This document shows, piece by piece, positions 50,430 to 61,299 of a DNA stretch of 64,000 nt. The DNA comes from Siderastrea radians (taxonomy: Eukaryota; Cnidaria; Anthozoa; Scleractinia; Rhizangiidae). The DNA lies in the NCBI GenBank assembly GCA_964017195.1, contig OZ024900.1, forward strand, positions 31,202,641 to 31,266,640. Direction: 5' to 3'. The position numbers were made by a program, and so were the translations under genes. The notes beneath the pieces were generated by a model. That model saw nothing but the letters and a program-made list of their open reading frames with translations, was not told the DNA's origin and searched no databases. Positions within the stretch are counted from its first letter, which is position 1; each line of letters begins with the position of its first letter.

Positions 50430-50850
50430 AACAGACTGTGGATGGAATCCTAAAGTGTGACCATTCAAATGAAAGCTACTGAGCAGTGCTTTCCTGTGGT
50501 GCTGTTTATTATGCTGTACAAGGTGGTTCTAACTTTTGAGTCTGTGGATGAAATCCCAAAGTGTGACCATTCAAATGAAAGCAACTGAGCAGTACTTTCC
50601 TGTGGTGCTGTTTATTGTGCTGTACAAGGTGGTTCTAACTTTTTAGTCTGTGGATGAAATCCTAAAGTGTGACCATTCAAATGAAAGCTACTGAGCAGTA
50701 CTTTCCTGTGGTGCTGTTTATTGTGCTGAACAGGGTGGTTCTCACTTTTGAGTCTGTGCATGAAATCCTAAAGTGTGACCATTCAAATGAAAGCTATTGA
50801 GCAGTATTTTTATGCGGTGCTGTCTGTAATGCTGCACCAGGTGGATGTAA
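50430..50850 (+). repeat. 106-bp satellite, direct array right of LINE tail, copy A (4 units)
   Basis: GTGTGA landmarks fall at 50455, 50561, 50667 and 50773, an exact 106-bp period. This block is the best source for the consensus unit. Confidence 0.95.
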
Positions 50851-51439
50851 TAAGTTCTCGGATAAATCATGTGTGCTGACTATCGATACGAAAGGCCGTT
50901 CTTGATAAGTTATTGGACTTACTTTCTGTGAGAAGAGAGATTGCTCTTACCTCGCTAGTAGAATACTTAAGCATGGTTGACGTGCAATGTTACAATAAGG
51001 GAAAGACATTTAATGTCTTGCAAGGGCTTAGAGAAGAAAGGCAGGGAAACCCGTGCGCGCGAAGATCACCACCCCTGCGTGGAAACTCGCGGATCGCCCA
51101 CGCGGGCGTGTGTTCTTCTTCTTTACTATATCTCCAGTCACTATAATTCAAAGTCAAATATTTTAAACTGCTGTCGCCTTAACACAACCAAAGTTGACAC
51201 AAAGCAATGATATTTTGTTGGGGAAAATGTACCTAAATTGATCAATATTGTTTAGAGAATTCTCATTTCCTTTTTCAAGAGAATATGCTAATCTCAAGCT
51301 CGAGCCAGACAAGAACAAAAGTCGACGAGACATGAACCTCTCGAAGAGCCTAAGAGAGTCATTGAGAGTTTATGGGAGAAAGAGGAAAAAAAGAGAGCGA
51401 AACTTTGAATTTCGAAGGATTATAATCACAATTTAAAGA

Positions 51440-51762
51440 GATTGAAACTCTTTGAGAGCGCACGAGAGTTACCGAGATCACGCGAAGGTTACCGAGAGCA
51501 ACGAGAGTTCCCGAGAACGCACGAGAGTTACCGAGAGCGCACAAGAGTTACCGAGAGCACACGAGAGTTACCGAGAGCACACGAGAGACGCCTAGAACCC
51601 AGGAGAGCTTCAGGCCAAACAAGAGCGAGTGTTTCACTCTCGTTAATATGCATTCTTATTTGGCCTGAAACTCTCGTGTGCTCTTGTGTACTCTCGGGAA
51701 CTCTCGTGTGCTCTCGCTAACTCTCTTGTGCTCTCGACGACTCTCATTCGCGTTTGCCCTGT
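51440..51762. repeat. Foldback minisatellite, GAGAGTTACC repeats, copy A
   Basis: The left arm (about 51448-51600) is a tandem of roughly 20-bp units of the type GAGAGTTACCGAGAGCACAC. The right arm (about 51660-51755) is its inverse (CTCTCGTGTGCTCTCG type). The two meet at TTCAGGCCAAACAAGAG / TTCTTATTTGGCCTGAA. Charged S/R/E-rich frames on both strands come from this repeat and are not genes. Confidence 0.8.
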
Positions 51763-52252
51763 ACTTAAGGGTTTGACAGCGTAAGTGGTTCACTTTTCTC
51801 GTGCATCTACCGTACTGATTTTCTACAATCGCTCCGAGGAAGAAATTCGAACACGGGAGCACATTGCACGATACTAGGAAAAGACGTTACACAAGATAGC
51901 TTAAAGGGGCTTTATTCTAATTTTGGCCTGCGCGGACTGCAAAACATTGGCATTGTCAAAAATTGTTATTCATAACTTTCCCCCGATTTCACGCACAGGC
52001 AACATTTGTTTTCAAAAGGAAAACGTTTCTGACAAAAACCAGAAAAAACTACTGCAAGAACAGTTGACAAGCCGTTGACAAGAATTCTCGATAGCTTTTT
52101 GTGTTGACCTGACAACTTTTGTCAAACAAGAATTTAAGTTCCAAGATGCTAAACAGAAGGCTCGAAAAACAGTTTCATTGACAACTTATGTTTGTGAAGC
52201 TTTGTCGTGTGAAAGTACGAGTCTGAACAATTTGCAGTTTGGTAGCACGAGT

Positions 52253-53012
52253 AGGTGCCATTATCAATTGATCTTTGTATCTTATCGGTCAAGAGGAGAA
52301 GGGCATGGGTGGTTGAATGTTTTGATCTAAAGCCAAATTGATTATTGTGTAGTATAGAAAATTTCTCAAGATAGCTAATAATCCTATTATACATTAATTT
52401 TTCAATTAATTTATTAAACATGGAGAGCAATGAAATAGGTCTATAATTGGAGACTAAATAACTAGACCCTTTTTTGTGAATTGAAACTACTCTGGCTACT
52501 TTGAATTGATCAGGCACCAAACCAGTAGAAAATGAGCAATTGAAAAGCAGCTGAAGAGGGATTGATAAAATGCCTTTTAAAGTCTCAAGAAGGGAGGTTG
52601 AAATACTAAATGGGCCATAAGCCTTGGTTGAACTTAGGGACATAATTATATTTTCAATCTCTGTTGAGGTGGTAGGTGACAAGAAAAACTAGAGGCCTGT
52701 GGTTTATCTAAATAACAATTAAATGGTAGATTAGGTTTTGGTACAGTTGATGCCAAGTTTTTGCCAATATTAGAGAAATACTTATTCAATTGATCAGCAA
52801 TGGCTTTATCATTAGTAATCTCATGTTCGTTAATAATTAATTTACTAGGCGAGGTGGAACCTTTGGACTTCAGACATATAAGTTGCTTTATTCCTTTCCA
52901 AATTTCTTTTGTTTTTGCCTTGTTGATCATGAAATATTCTTTATAATAATTGGTTTTACTTAGTTTGAGTAGATGATTTAATTTGTTTCGATAACACTTA
53001 AATTTAAAACAA
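52253..53012 (-). pseudogene. Non-LTR reverse transcriptase fragment (N-terminal fingers/palm), frameshifted
   Basis: The minus-strand frames contain YYKEYFMINKAKTKEIWKGI, then FKVARVVSIHKKG, NYRPISLLSMFNKLIEKLM and NNQFGFRSKHSTTHALLLL. These are the early reverse transcriptase blocks of jockey/CR1-type LINEs. The frame shifts once near 52680 (before SPTTSTEIENII) and is cut after IDNGTYS, before the catalytic aspartates. It cannot be active. Confidence 0.85.
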
Positions 53013-53039
53013 AGTCAAGCTAAACATCTTACAGTCTTA

Positions 53040-53373
53040 CTGTTCATGAGTTTTCAATTGGTATTTGTTTATTTATTTTATTTATTTCTTTATTTATTAA
53101 TTAATTTATTTATTTTTATTTATTTATTTATTTATTTTTTATTTCTTCTTTTCGTCTTTTTTTAATTGACTAATTAAATGCTTTCACCAAGCTTTAGTGC
53201 CAACCTACCTCCTGTACTTAAACATCACTTAGTTTTACTCAGCTCGATTAGCTTTATAGTTATCCTGAGTAAACATTACCTCTTTTTTGTATTAATATAT
53301 TATATTGTAAAGTTTAACTTTTTTCCTTTTTCTATTTGGTAATAAAGCTTGTTGTTGTTGTTGTTGTTGTTGT
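53040..53373 (+). repeat. LINE 3' UTR and TTG tail
   Basis: Contains an impure TATT-rich stretch at 53065-53145, then TTTGGTAATAAAGCTTGTTG followed by further TTG units to 53373. This is the plus-strand half of the insertion above. Confidence 0.6.
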
Positions 53374-53398
53374 AGTTTGCAAACTTGCATTTTCCGCC

Positions 53399-53606
53399 TT
53401 AACCCTTAAGCCCCGATATGAAAATGCATATTCTCCTTACTGTTCTCCATACATTTCTTATGGAACTAGTAAGGAGAATATGTCCAGATATCAAAACATC
53501 TTATCCTTGGTGATCACTCTCTTATTCTCACCACTTGAATGTTTCAACAAGTATTGATAATGTAGAGGAATTTCATTTTCGTCACTGTTAAGGCTGAAAG
53601 GGTTAA
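53399..53606 (+). mobile_element. TTAA-flanked MITE, family A, copy A of duplication
   Basis: TTAA at 53399-53402 and 53603-53606. Landmarks are CATACATTTCTTATGGAACT, AGTAAGGAGAATATG and CTTGGTGATCACTCTC. It is kept at the matching place in copy B. Confidence 0.85.
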
Positions 53607-54404
53607 TAAGATACAGGAGTGCTGATTTACCATCAGTTAGTCTGACGAAACAAAAATGGGGGTCGGGTATGACAAAATGTTAATTTTCTTTAATACTCTT
53701 AACGTCACAGTTCAAGGCAACACTGTGAGTATATTTCATGACAATTTACTTGTACTCAAGGTGCATTTTTATTTATCTGCAAAATGATAGCTGAAAAGAT
53801 TTTTCGGAGAATCGTGTCTGACGACACGGTTGGGATTCTCTGGCATGCACAAATTTCCGTTGACCGTTGTCCCATGACCGACTGGTGCTTGCAGCACTGT
53901 AAAGCCGACGAATTTCATCATCGTTATCTTCGTCGTCTTCGTTATCGTCGCCATCGTCGTCGTCATCATCGTTGTCATCATCACTTTTCTTTTATTTAAT
54001 TCAACAAATTACATGTTGAATTTACATTGTTGGATATTAGCTACTCTATAAATAAATTCAGTTCAAATATAAGTCTACTGAAAGGAGCTGTGTCAAGAGA
54101 TTTAGCCAAATTCAGCCACTAGGACATGGCCACCAAATTAAGCGAAACATAAAAATAGCCGCTTAAAACATTGTTAAATAACAAGGCAAATACAAAAGAA
54201 GGCACGGATGGGCCAAATTGAAGAAGATTAACACGGTTTGCAATTGGTGCTTTTGAAAAACTGTTAGGCTGAACAGTTTTCAAAGTTTATCTCTGTTGTT
54301 TGTAAATTCAAATACAACGCTCGGGATACATACTTGTTTGTCACGAAGCTGTGATTTTGTCATTTACAAGTAATTTCTTCGCTAACGTTAAGTTCCATAG
54401 CAAG
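53607..54404. other. Non-coding part of the duplicated unit
   Basis: No gene seen. A run of CGTCGTC/ATCATC-type trinucleotides lies at 53915-53985 and gives artefactual frames. In copy B the same place carries a long pure ATC run. Confidence 0.45.
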
Positions 54405-54640
54405 TAAGGGATGGACCATTATTTTTTTGGAGGGGGGGATGAAAAATCCTGAAAAAAATTGTTTGCAAAATCAAAAAAGCCCAAATAAATTGTTTGCAGA
54501 CATGAAAAGGAGAAAATAAAAAGTTTGCAGACAAGTTGATACATAGTTTGATTTATAGAAGTAAATTTAGTCCTATTTGTTAAAATGTAAGATAGCAATG
54601 CAACAAAATGATTTGTATGGATTCATCAACTGGTTTGACA

Positions 54641-54768
54641 TGGTAAATTAGCTACCACAAACTAATTCAAAAGTTGACATTTTGAGTGTTAGCTATTCAT
54701 TAGAGCAAATGAGCTATTTAACACTCAAACATCAGTTTTGTCATTTCTTTCCGGTGGCTAATTTACCA
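54641..54768. repeat. Hairpin (inverted repeat of about 55 bp), copy A
   Basis: TGGTAAATTAGCTACC at the left is inverted as GGTGGCTAATTTACCA at the right. Further inside, TTGAGTGTTAGCT faces AGCTATTTAACACTCAA. Confidence 0.75.
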
Positions 54769-55659
54769 AATCGGCTTGGGTGATAAACCCCAATTTGTGT
54801 TTTTTACTTTTCCACCAAGAAATTACCACAGTTTCTTAAAATCAGTAACTAACTCCTTTATTAAAAATAATCTCTTCTGAGGACCTTGAAAGCATTAAAT
54901 GTTAAAGTTAGGTTATTGTATTAATCGTTTCTTCAACAAGAGCTTTTTGTAATTGGATAGCTGTAATCCGACAGCTACGTTGCGCACGCGTCAATCAGGT
55001 GCACTGAAATGAGTTCTTTTTATAGCTGTTTCTCCACTGCTTGCAAAACTGATAATTAAAAATATATCCCTGAAGGGCACATAGATTTTCTTATCTCGCA
55101 TTTTGTTAGAGACAGGATTAACTGGACTTCGTATTGTACAATTCGGGGTAATCGTGCTCGTAATTTCAAATCGTCCTCGCGCTACGCGCTCGGGTGATTT
55201 AAAGTAACTCGCCCAATTACTCCCTGAATTGTGCTCCACTGAGTCCAATTACCATTACTTATCAAGAACTCTTCGAAGTGCAATGAAACTCTAACTAAGA
55301 AAAAAGATTAACTTAAATTCCTGAGTTGCATGTATTCACTAATAGTCACACTACTGGCTTTTCAACAGGGTCCTAGGCTGGTTTGATGATGACATTTAAT
55401 AAATCATCACTTAAACAGCAAGCAGTCTCCTGTTTTCCACTTGCATGAAGAAGGCAAATTGGATCCAGTCTTGTATAAACTACAAAATAAAGCGCAAGTG
55501 TAAGCAAGCACTGTTTCATTTGGCTCCTCAATCCTCTCTAGGATCAGGGGACATAGAGACACGGCATTCATGGAAGGCAGTTTTAGGCAGTAATGTTTAG
55601 ATTAGTATTTTTACTACATAAGATTACCTCATGAATTTTAACCGCATATAAATAAATGT

Positions 55660-55663
<4 letters not shown>

Positions 55664-55706
<43 letters not shown>
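55664..55706. repeat. AAT microsatellite
   Basis: A run of about 14 AAT units inside the 1.4-kb TIR element. Confidence 0.95.
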
Positions 55707-55707
<1 letters not shown>

Positions 55708-56125
55708 CACAAAAAAAATTGTTTGCAGGAAGATGCAGCTGGAAAAAAATTGTTTCCACAGACAACAACACAGAAAAAATTGTTTGTCTTGAAAAAATTT
55801 TCATCCCCCCCCCCCCCTCCAAAAAAATAATGGTCCGTCCCTAAGGGCGAGTAATTGGTAAACTAAACAAATTGGACTAGACTGCCGCGACACAGCCCCT
55901 TTACAAAGCAATCCTTATAGCGCTCCGTATTTATACAGGGGCATCGGTTGATTTCGCAGGCGCATATAACAGTCTCAGTTACAACAGGAAGGAGAGTATT
56001 CACTGCACGTTAGGATAACAGGCCTTTTAAAGATTACACGATCACTTTTTTCAATGAAAGCGTTGAAGTTCAATCTTTCTGGTATATGCTTCCGCTTTAA
56101 AGAACCTTGTTAAGAACGCTTTAAT

Positions 56126-56294
56126 TGTTGTGAGTTCCGGTGTGGAGGTTCCATATAAAGATACGCCATATATAAGTCGTGTTGTGAGTTCTGGTGTGAA
56201 GGCACCATCAAAAAAGATATGCCATGTACAAGTCGTGTTGTGAGTTCTGGTGTGGAGGCACCATATAAAGATACACCATATATAGGTCGTGAGA
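56126..56294. repeat. Three-copy tandem repeat of 54-56 bp
   Basis: TGTTGTGAGTTC starts units at 56126, 56180 and 56236. Each unit holds GGTGTG-AGG and CCATATA-like segments. The minus-strand frame here (56110-56331) is an artefact of the repeat. Confidence 0.85.
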
Positions 56295-56618
56295 AAGCAA
56301 GAGTTTTGACATCATTATTACGACGTTTCACTTACACGTGCTTACACGGCAACGGTTTAAAGCCCTTTCTTAGGAGACTAATCTATAACGTACATTAAAT
56401 ATATCTGCAAGCTTTTTTGCCGAGTGGCCAAAAACGCAATTCAATATATAGAGCCTTAATTCTATGTGAATATCAAGGAAGACTTTATATTCAGTTAACA
56501 TCATCGAAGGGCGACTTGACATACACATAGAAGGCTCTAGTGCTGATAGACCCAAGGCATGGAAAGGCATAAAGGAGGTAAAAGATTTCTTTTCTCAGAG
56601 ACGTTTTTTTTGGTTCCT
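56295..56618. other. End of duplicated unit A, nothing recognised
   Basis: No gene or dispersed repeat was recognised between the 54-bp tandem and the start of copy B. Confidence 0.4.
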
Positions 56619-58216
56619 TTAGTTAGCAATATTCGGAAACAATCGGCGGAGGTGACACTTGCTAAATATTCCCAAGTAAATCAGCTCTAATTAGATCATT
56701 GTTAAACAAAACATCAGAAAGTATAGCTTTCCCATTACAGCAAATCATTGCCTAACTCTAGGGTTAAAGACGAGATCATTCCATAATCACCCTGAAATTG
56801 AATTTACAAGTTATGTAGTTTCAAAACTCAGCGATTTTCGGAATAGAGATAATAATTTTTTTCTCCGTTCTTTAAAGAAACGCTGTACTGTCATTAGTTG
56901 GTTGCTTTATGTTCACTCATTTTAGCGGGCAATTTCGCGAAATCGACCAGCTCATATTTCGCGAGAATTTATTTTCGTGATGGCCGAAAATACAAAGGCT
57001 TGAGACCCTACGTTTTCGCTTCGATTTTCGATTTTTCTTCTACATCGTAAAAACTAAGAATCCCGAAAATTAATAATAAGGTAAATTGCGCAATTGTGTT
57101 AAATTTAGACATAACATTAATTAATTAATGAGTTTGTGAAGCACAATTTGGAACTAAAGGGTTAGACAAAGTCACTTTTATAAGTCGCGAAATGAGAGGA
57201 AAGCTTGCGTTTATTTATTTCGGAATGACCGTACTTTATCTAACACTAAAGACACTACCAAAAATGAATTGAACATATCCTACCAAAAAGAATGGTTTAG
57301 AAATGTCAATTCATGGATGTATTGCGTGTTTCAAAGGCAGATGTTTTCTGAGTACGAGCCACGTGGATATCTATTTGTTCATGCAGTTTAAGTGTGCCAT
57401 TTTCATTAGTCCGTCGGCCTTTACACTGCCTTTTCTCTCTGCAAATTAACTGGGCTTTGGTTAAATTATTAATGGTTACCAGAGAAGTTTGAAAGAGGAT
57501 TCAATTAACGCTTTCCGACAGTAGTCAAGGAACAATTAACCGTCTATCGGTTGCTTTTAGCTGTAATTTCCTCAAAGGAGTTTCAGACAGGAAAAGAATA
57601 AATTCAAATACAGAAATCTCATCATTACTGCGTCTTTGTCGGTTGCTATAGCTGACGAAAGGCAAAACTTAGCCTGATAACTTGAAAGAAAACGCACTAG
57701 AATGCGTGCTTTTTACATCAAAACTTTCAATAGCTCAGTATAAACGTTACAAACTTTGCGTAACTATGGGGTGCTGTAGGAATACGCAAATCGTACAAGA
57801 CATTTTAACGTAACCTGTTATCTCAACGTGCCGCGATGCTACACGCAGACACGCCGGCGTGCAGGTAGCTAAAAAGTGCTTAAAATGGTTGTTTATTTAA
57901 GGGACACTCCGGCATCAAATTATTCCTGGCAAATAAAACCTCAAGTTATAAATAAAAAAAATACAAAACACACCTTCCCCTTCGCGCTCTAGCAATTAGG
58001 AGAACGAAAGAAATCGCGAAGCGCAGCTGAACTGGCCAAAGAAGGGGATAGAGAACCATGTTTATTTTCCCTTATACATCCTTATTTTGCTTGTCAAATT
58101 TGACTTGAGCACATGAATAGACCACGCCCTCCCGCCTGGTTCTGCGGCGCAGCAAAACAATTTGGTTGACTGCACGCAAACTAAAACTAACGCTTTCAAC
58201 TCTACAGGCAAACCTT

Positions 58217-58418
58217 AGACTGCGAGTAGTCTCTAATTTTGGCGATGGCGATTGTGGAGCGGGCGAAATACACACACGCGCGCGAAATTTCGAGGCGACG
58301 CGACGCGAAGGGAGCGCTCCCTTCGCGTCGCATCGCCTCGAAATTTCGCACGCGCGCGTGTGTGTATTTCGCCCGCCCCACAATCGCCATCGCCAAAATT
58401 AGAGACTTCTCGCAGTCT
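58217..58418. mobile_element. Foldback element (MULE-like), copy B
   Basis: This is the 202-bp counterpart of the element at 48997, with the same AGGCAAACCTT duplication at 58206-58216 and 58419-58429. Its centre is a perfect palindrome, with CGACGCGAAGGGAGC matched by its exact reverse complement. Presence with flanks in both copies shows that insertion came before the segmental duplication. Confidence 0.85.
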
Positions 58419-58475
58419 AGGCAAACCTTGGACCAAACTCCTATTTGAATTGAATTAATCTGTGGACAATCTTAC

Positions 58476-59073
58476 GTGCGACCATTAAAATCACTCTGTT
58501 ATTGTGCAGTACTTTGCTGTGGTGTTGCTTCTTGTGCTGCGCAAGGTAGTTCCAAGTTCAGTCTGTGACCATTCAAATGAAATCTACTGAACAGTACTTT
58601 CTTGTGGTGCTGTTTATGTTGTTGTATAAGGTGTTGTTCGCGTTTGAGTCTGTGGACGAAGCTCCTATATTGTGGCCATTCAAATGAGAGCCGTTGAGTT
58701 GTACTTTACTGCGCCGTTGTGTTTGAGTCTGTTTATAAAGCGGTTCAAGGTGGGTCTGTGGACGAAATTCGTTAGTGTAACCATTCAAATGAAAGCTATT
58801 GAGCAGTACTTTCCTGTGGTGCTGTTTATTATGCTGTACAGGGTGGTTCTAACTTTTGAGTCTGTGGGTGAAATCCTAAAGTGTGACCATTCAAATGAAA
58901 GCTACTGAGCAGTACTTGACTGTGGTGCTGTTCATTACGTTGTGCAAGGTGGCTCTTACTTTTGAGTCTGTGAGTGAAATCCTAAAGTGTGACCACTCAA
59001 ATGAAAGCTACCGAGTTGCACTTTCCTGTGATGTTTATTAAGCTGTACAAGATGGTTCTAAATTTTGAGTCTA
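58476..59073 (+). repeat. 106-bp satellite, direct array left of LINE tail, copy B
   Basis: This duplicate of 49262-49857 has the same unit number and order, with a handful of substitutions. Confidence 0.9.
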
Positions 59074-59645
59074 AGTAAATCTACCATCTGCGAGCCTGTA
59101 GCAAAGCTAACCTTCCCTGTGATATTGGGCTAACAATCTACTATACGAAGATCAGACCTCTGCTGGAACAGCTGGCTGATTTGGGGAAGGCTACCACGAT
59201 ACTTGAAAAACGATCTAGACAGAGTTTAGGACAGATGTCTAGATGTAATGGGAGTTCCTAGAGACACGCCTGAGCCAATAGGACTTGGGCGCACGCCCTT
59301 ACATACATCGCCTACAGAATATTGTAGAGTCGGAATCTCACCCGTGTAGGGGTGTTATTCAAAAGGCCCTAGACCACAAATACGATCTGAGATCAAAAGC
59401 AACCTGTAAAGTGCTCTTTCTTAGGTCCCATACGAAAAGACATATGGATTCATTTATCTCAAGGGCTGCAAGGCTCACCTTTCATATAACTAATAATCCT
59501 TATATATTTTTTTAATTTTCAATTTTCAATTTACATTTTTATCTCAAAGAATTATTGTCATAGGTGCCAATTTTTTTTAGTGTTTCTTTAATTGTAAAAT
59601 CCCCGTATTTTTCATTTCCAAAGGTGCTTCTTAATAAAGTTATCG
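59074..59645 (+). pseudogene. LINE 3' fragment, copy B
   Basis: This is the duplicate of 49858-50428 with the same interrupted ORF2 tail (RPLLE, LDHKYDLRSK, FISRAARL) and the same TTAATAAAGTTATC end. Insertion predates the duplication. Confidence 0.7.
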
Positions 59646-59646
59646 T

Positions 59647-59850
59647 TAATAGACTGTGGATGGAATCCTAAAGTGTGACCATTCAGATGAAAGCTACTAA
59701 GCAGTACTTTCCTGTGGTGCTGTTTATTATGTTGAACAGGGTGGGTCTCACTTTTGAATCTGTGAGTGAAATCCTAAAGTGCGACCATTCAAATGAAAGC
59801 CATTGAGCAGTATTTTCATGCGGTGCTGTCTGTAATGCTGGACCAGGTGG
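59647..59850 (+). repeat. 106-bp satellite, direct array right of LINE tail, copy B (2 units)
   Basis: Only two units (landmarks at 59673 and 59779) stand where copy A has four. The loss or gain is two whole units of 106 bp. Confidence 0.9.
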
Positions 59851-60455
59851 ATCTAATAACTTCTCGGATAAATCATGTGCGCTGACTATCGATACGAAAG
59901 GCCGTTCTTGATAAGTTATTGGACTTACTTTTTGTGAGAAGAGACCTGCAATATTATTATAAGGGAAAGACATTTAATGTCTTGCAAGGGCTTAGAGAAG
60001 AAAAGAAACATTTTTTAAAAATTAAACTACGAACAGTCCCCTCTTTTTTCAGGCAGGGAAACCCGTGCGCGCGAAGATCACCACCCCTGCGTGGAAACTC
60101 GCGGATCGCCCACGCGGGCGTGTGTTCGATCTTCTTCTTTACTATATCTCCAATCACTATAATTCAAAGTCAAATATTTTAAAGTACTGTCACCTTAACA
60201 CAACCAAAGTTGACGCAAAGCAATGATATTTTGTCGGGGAAAATGTACCTAAATTGATCAATATTGTTTAGAGAATTCTCATTTCCTTTTTCAAGAGAAT
60301 ATAATAAACTCAAGCTCGAGCCAGAGGAGAACAAAAGTCGACGAGACATCAACCTCTCGAAGAGCCTAAGAGAGTCATTGAGAGTTTATGGGAGAAAGAG
60401 GAAAAAAAGAGAGCGAAACTTTGAATTTCGAAGGATTATAATTACAATTTAAAGA

Positions 60456-60768
60456 GATTGAAACTGTTGGAGAGCGCACGAGAGTTACCGAGATCACACG
60501 AAGGTTACCGAGAGCAACGAGAGTTCCCGAGAACGCACGAGAGTGACCGAGAGCGCACAAGAGTTACCGAGAGCACACGAGAGTTACCGAGAGCACACGA
60601 GAGACGCCTAGAACCCAGGAGAGCTTCAGGCCAAACAAGAGCGAGTGTTTCAGTCTCGTTAATATGCATTCTTATTTGGCCTGAAACTCTCGTGTGCTCT
60701 CGGGAACTCTCGTGTGCTCTCGCTAACTCTCTTGTGCTCTCGACAACTCTCATTCGTGTTTGCCCTGT
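60456..60768. repeat. Foldback minisatellite, GAGAGTTACC repeats, copy B
   Basis: This duplicate of 51440-51762 has a slightly shorter right arm: one segment containing CTCTTGTGTA is missing. Confidence 0.8.
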
Positions 60769-61299
60769 ACTTAAGGGTTTGACATCGTAAATGGTTCACT
60801 TTTCTCGTGCATCTACCGTACTGATTTTCTACAATCGCTCCGAGGAAGAAATTCGAACACGGGAGCACATTGCACGATACTAGGAAAAGACGTTACACAA
60901 GATAGCTTAAAGGGGCTTTATTCTAATTTTGGCCTGCGCGGACTGTAAAACATTGGCATTGTCAAAAAATTGTTATTCATAACTTTCCCCCGATTTCACG
61001 CACAGGCAACATTTGTTTTCAAAAGGAAAACGTTTCTGACAAAAACCAGAAAAAACTACTACAAGAACAGTTGACAAGCCGTTGATAAGAATTCTCGATA
61101 GCTTTTTGTGTTGACCTGACAACTTTTGTCAAACAAGAATTTAAGTTCCAAGATGCTGAACAGAAGGCTCGAAAAACAGTTTCTGGGAAGTTGGGATTTC
61201 ATTGACAACTTTATGTTTGTGAAGTTTTGTCGTGTAAAAGTACGAGTCTGAACAATTTGCAGTTTGGTAGCACGAGTTTGCAAACTTGCATTTTCCGCC

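Larger units (their letters stand above)
52253..53373. mobile_element. LINE insertion with 5' inversion (twin-priming structure), only in copy A
   Basis: Copy B has an uninterrupted site (CACGAGTTTGCAAACTTGC near 61271). Copy A holds 1121 bp there, with a 3-bp AGT repeated on both sides (52250-52252, 53374-53376). The left two thirds (52253 to about 53015) is reverse transcriptase sequence on the minus strand. The right third (about 53040-53373) is a plus-strand 3' UTR ending in AATAAAGC and a TTG tail. Opposite orientation of the 5' and 3' parts is the signature of twin priming. The middle of the element is missing. Confidence 0.75.
54408..55841. mobile_element. 1.4-kb non-autonomous TIR element with G-run termini, copy A
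   Basis: The left end GGGATGGACCATTATTTTTT followed by TGGAGGGGGGG is inverted at the right end, which reads CCCTCCAAAAAAATAATGGT then CCGTCCC. Flanking TAA at 54405-54407 and 55842-55844 would fit a PIF/Harbinger-type 3-bp target. Subterminal AAATTGTTTGCA-like motifs repeat at both ends. Inside are an AAT microsatellite (55664-55705) and a 128-bp hairpin. No transposase is visible. Confidence 0.65.
47403..56618 (+). repeat. Tandem segmental duplication, copy A (about 9.2-kb unit)
   Basis: Sequence from AGTTAGCAATATTCGGAAAC at 47405 is repeated from 56621 with a constant offset of 9216 bp through at least 49.6 kb against 58.8 kb. Homology then resumes after indels (offset 9006 near 51901, 7901 near 53401) to the window end, where 55556-55628 matches 63928-64000. 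Because copy B starts where copy A's unit would end, a direct head-to-tail duplication is the simplest reading. Mismatches are few. Confidence 0.92.

Noticed and set aside
51442..51720. Charged repeat protein of about 92 codons (also 60458-60790)
   Set aside because: It arises from the GAGAGTTACC minisatellite, has an equivalent frame on the other strand, and has no domain.
54991..55248. 85-codon minus-strand frame repeated at 63220-63477
   Set aside because: It is kept only because the region is a recent segmental duplication inside a non-autonomous element. No domain is recognised, and conservation between the copies is no evidence of coding.
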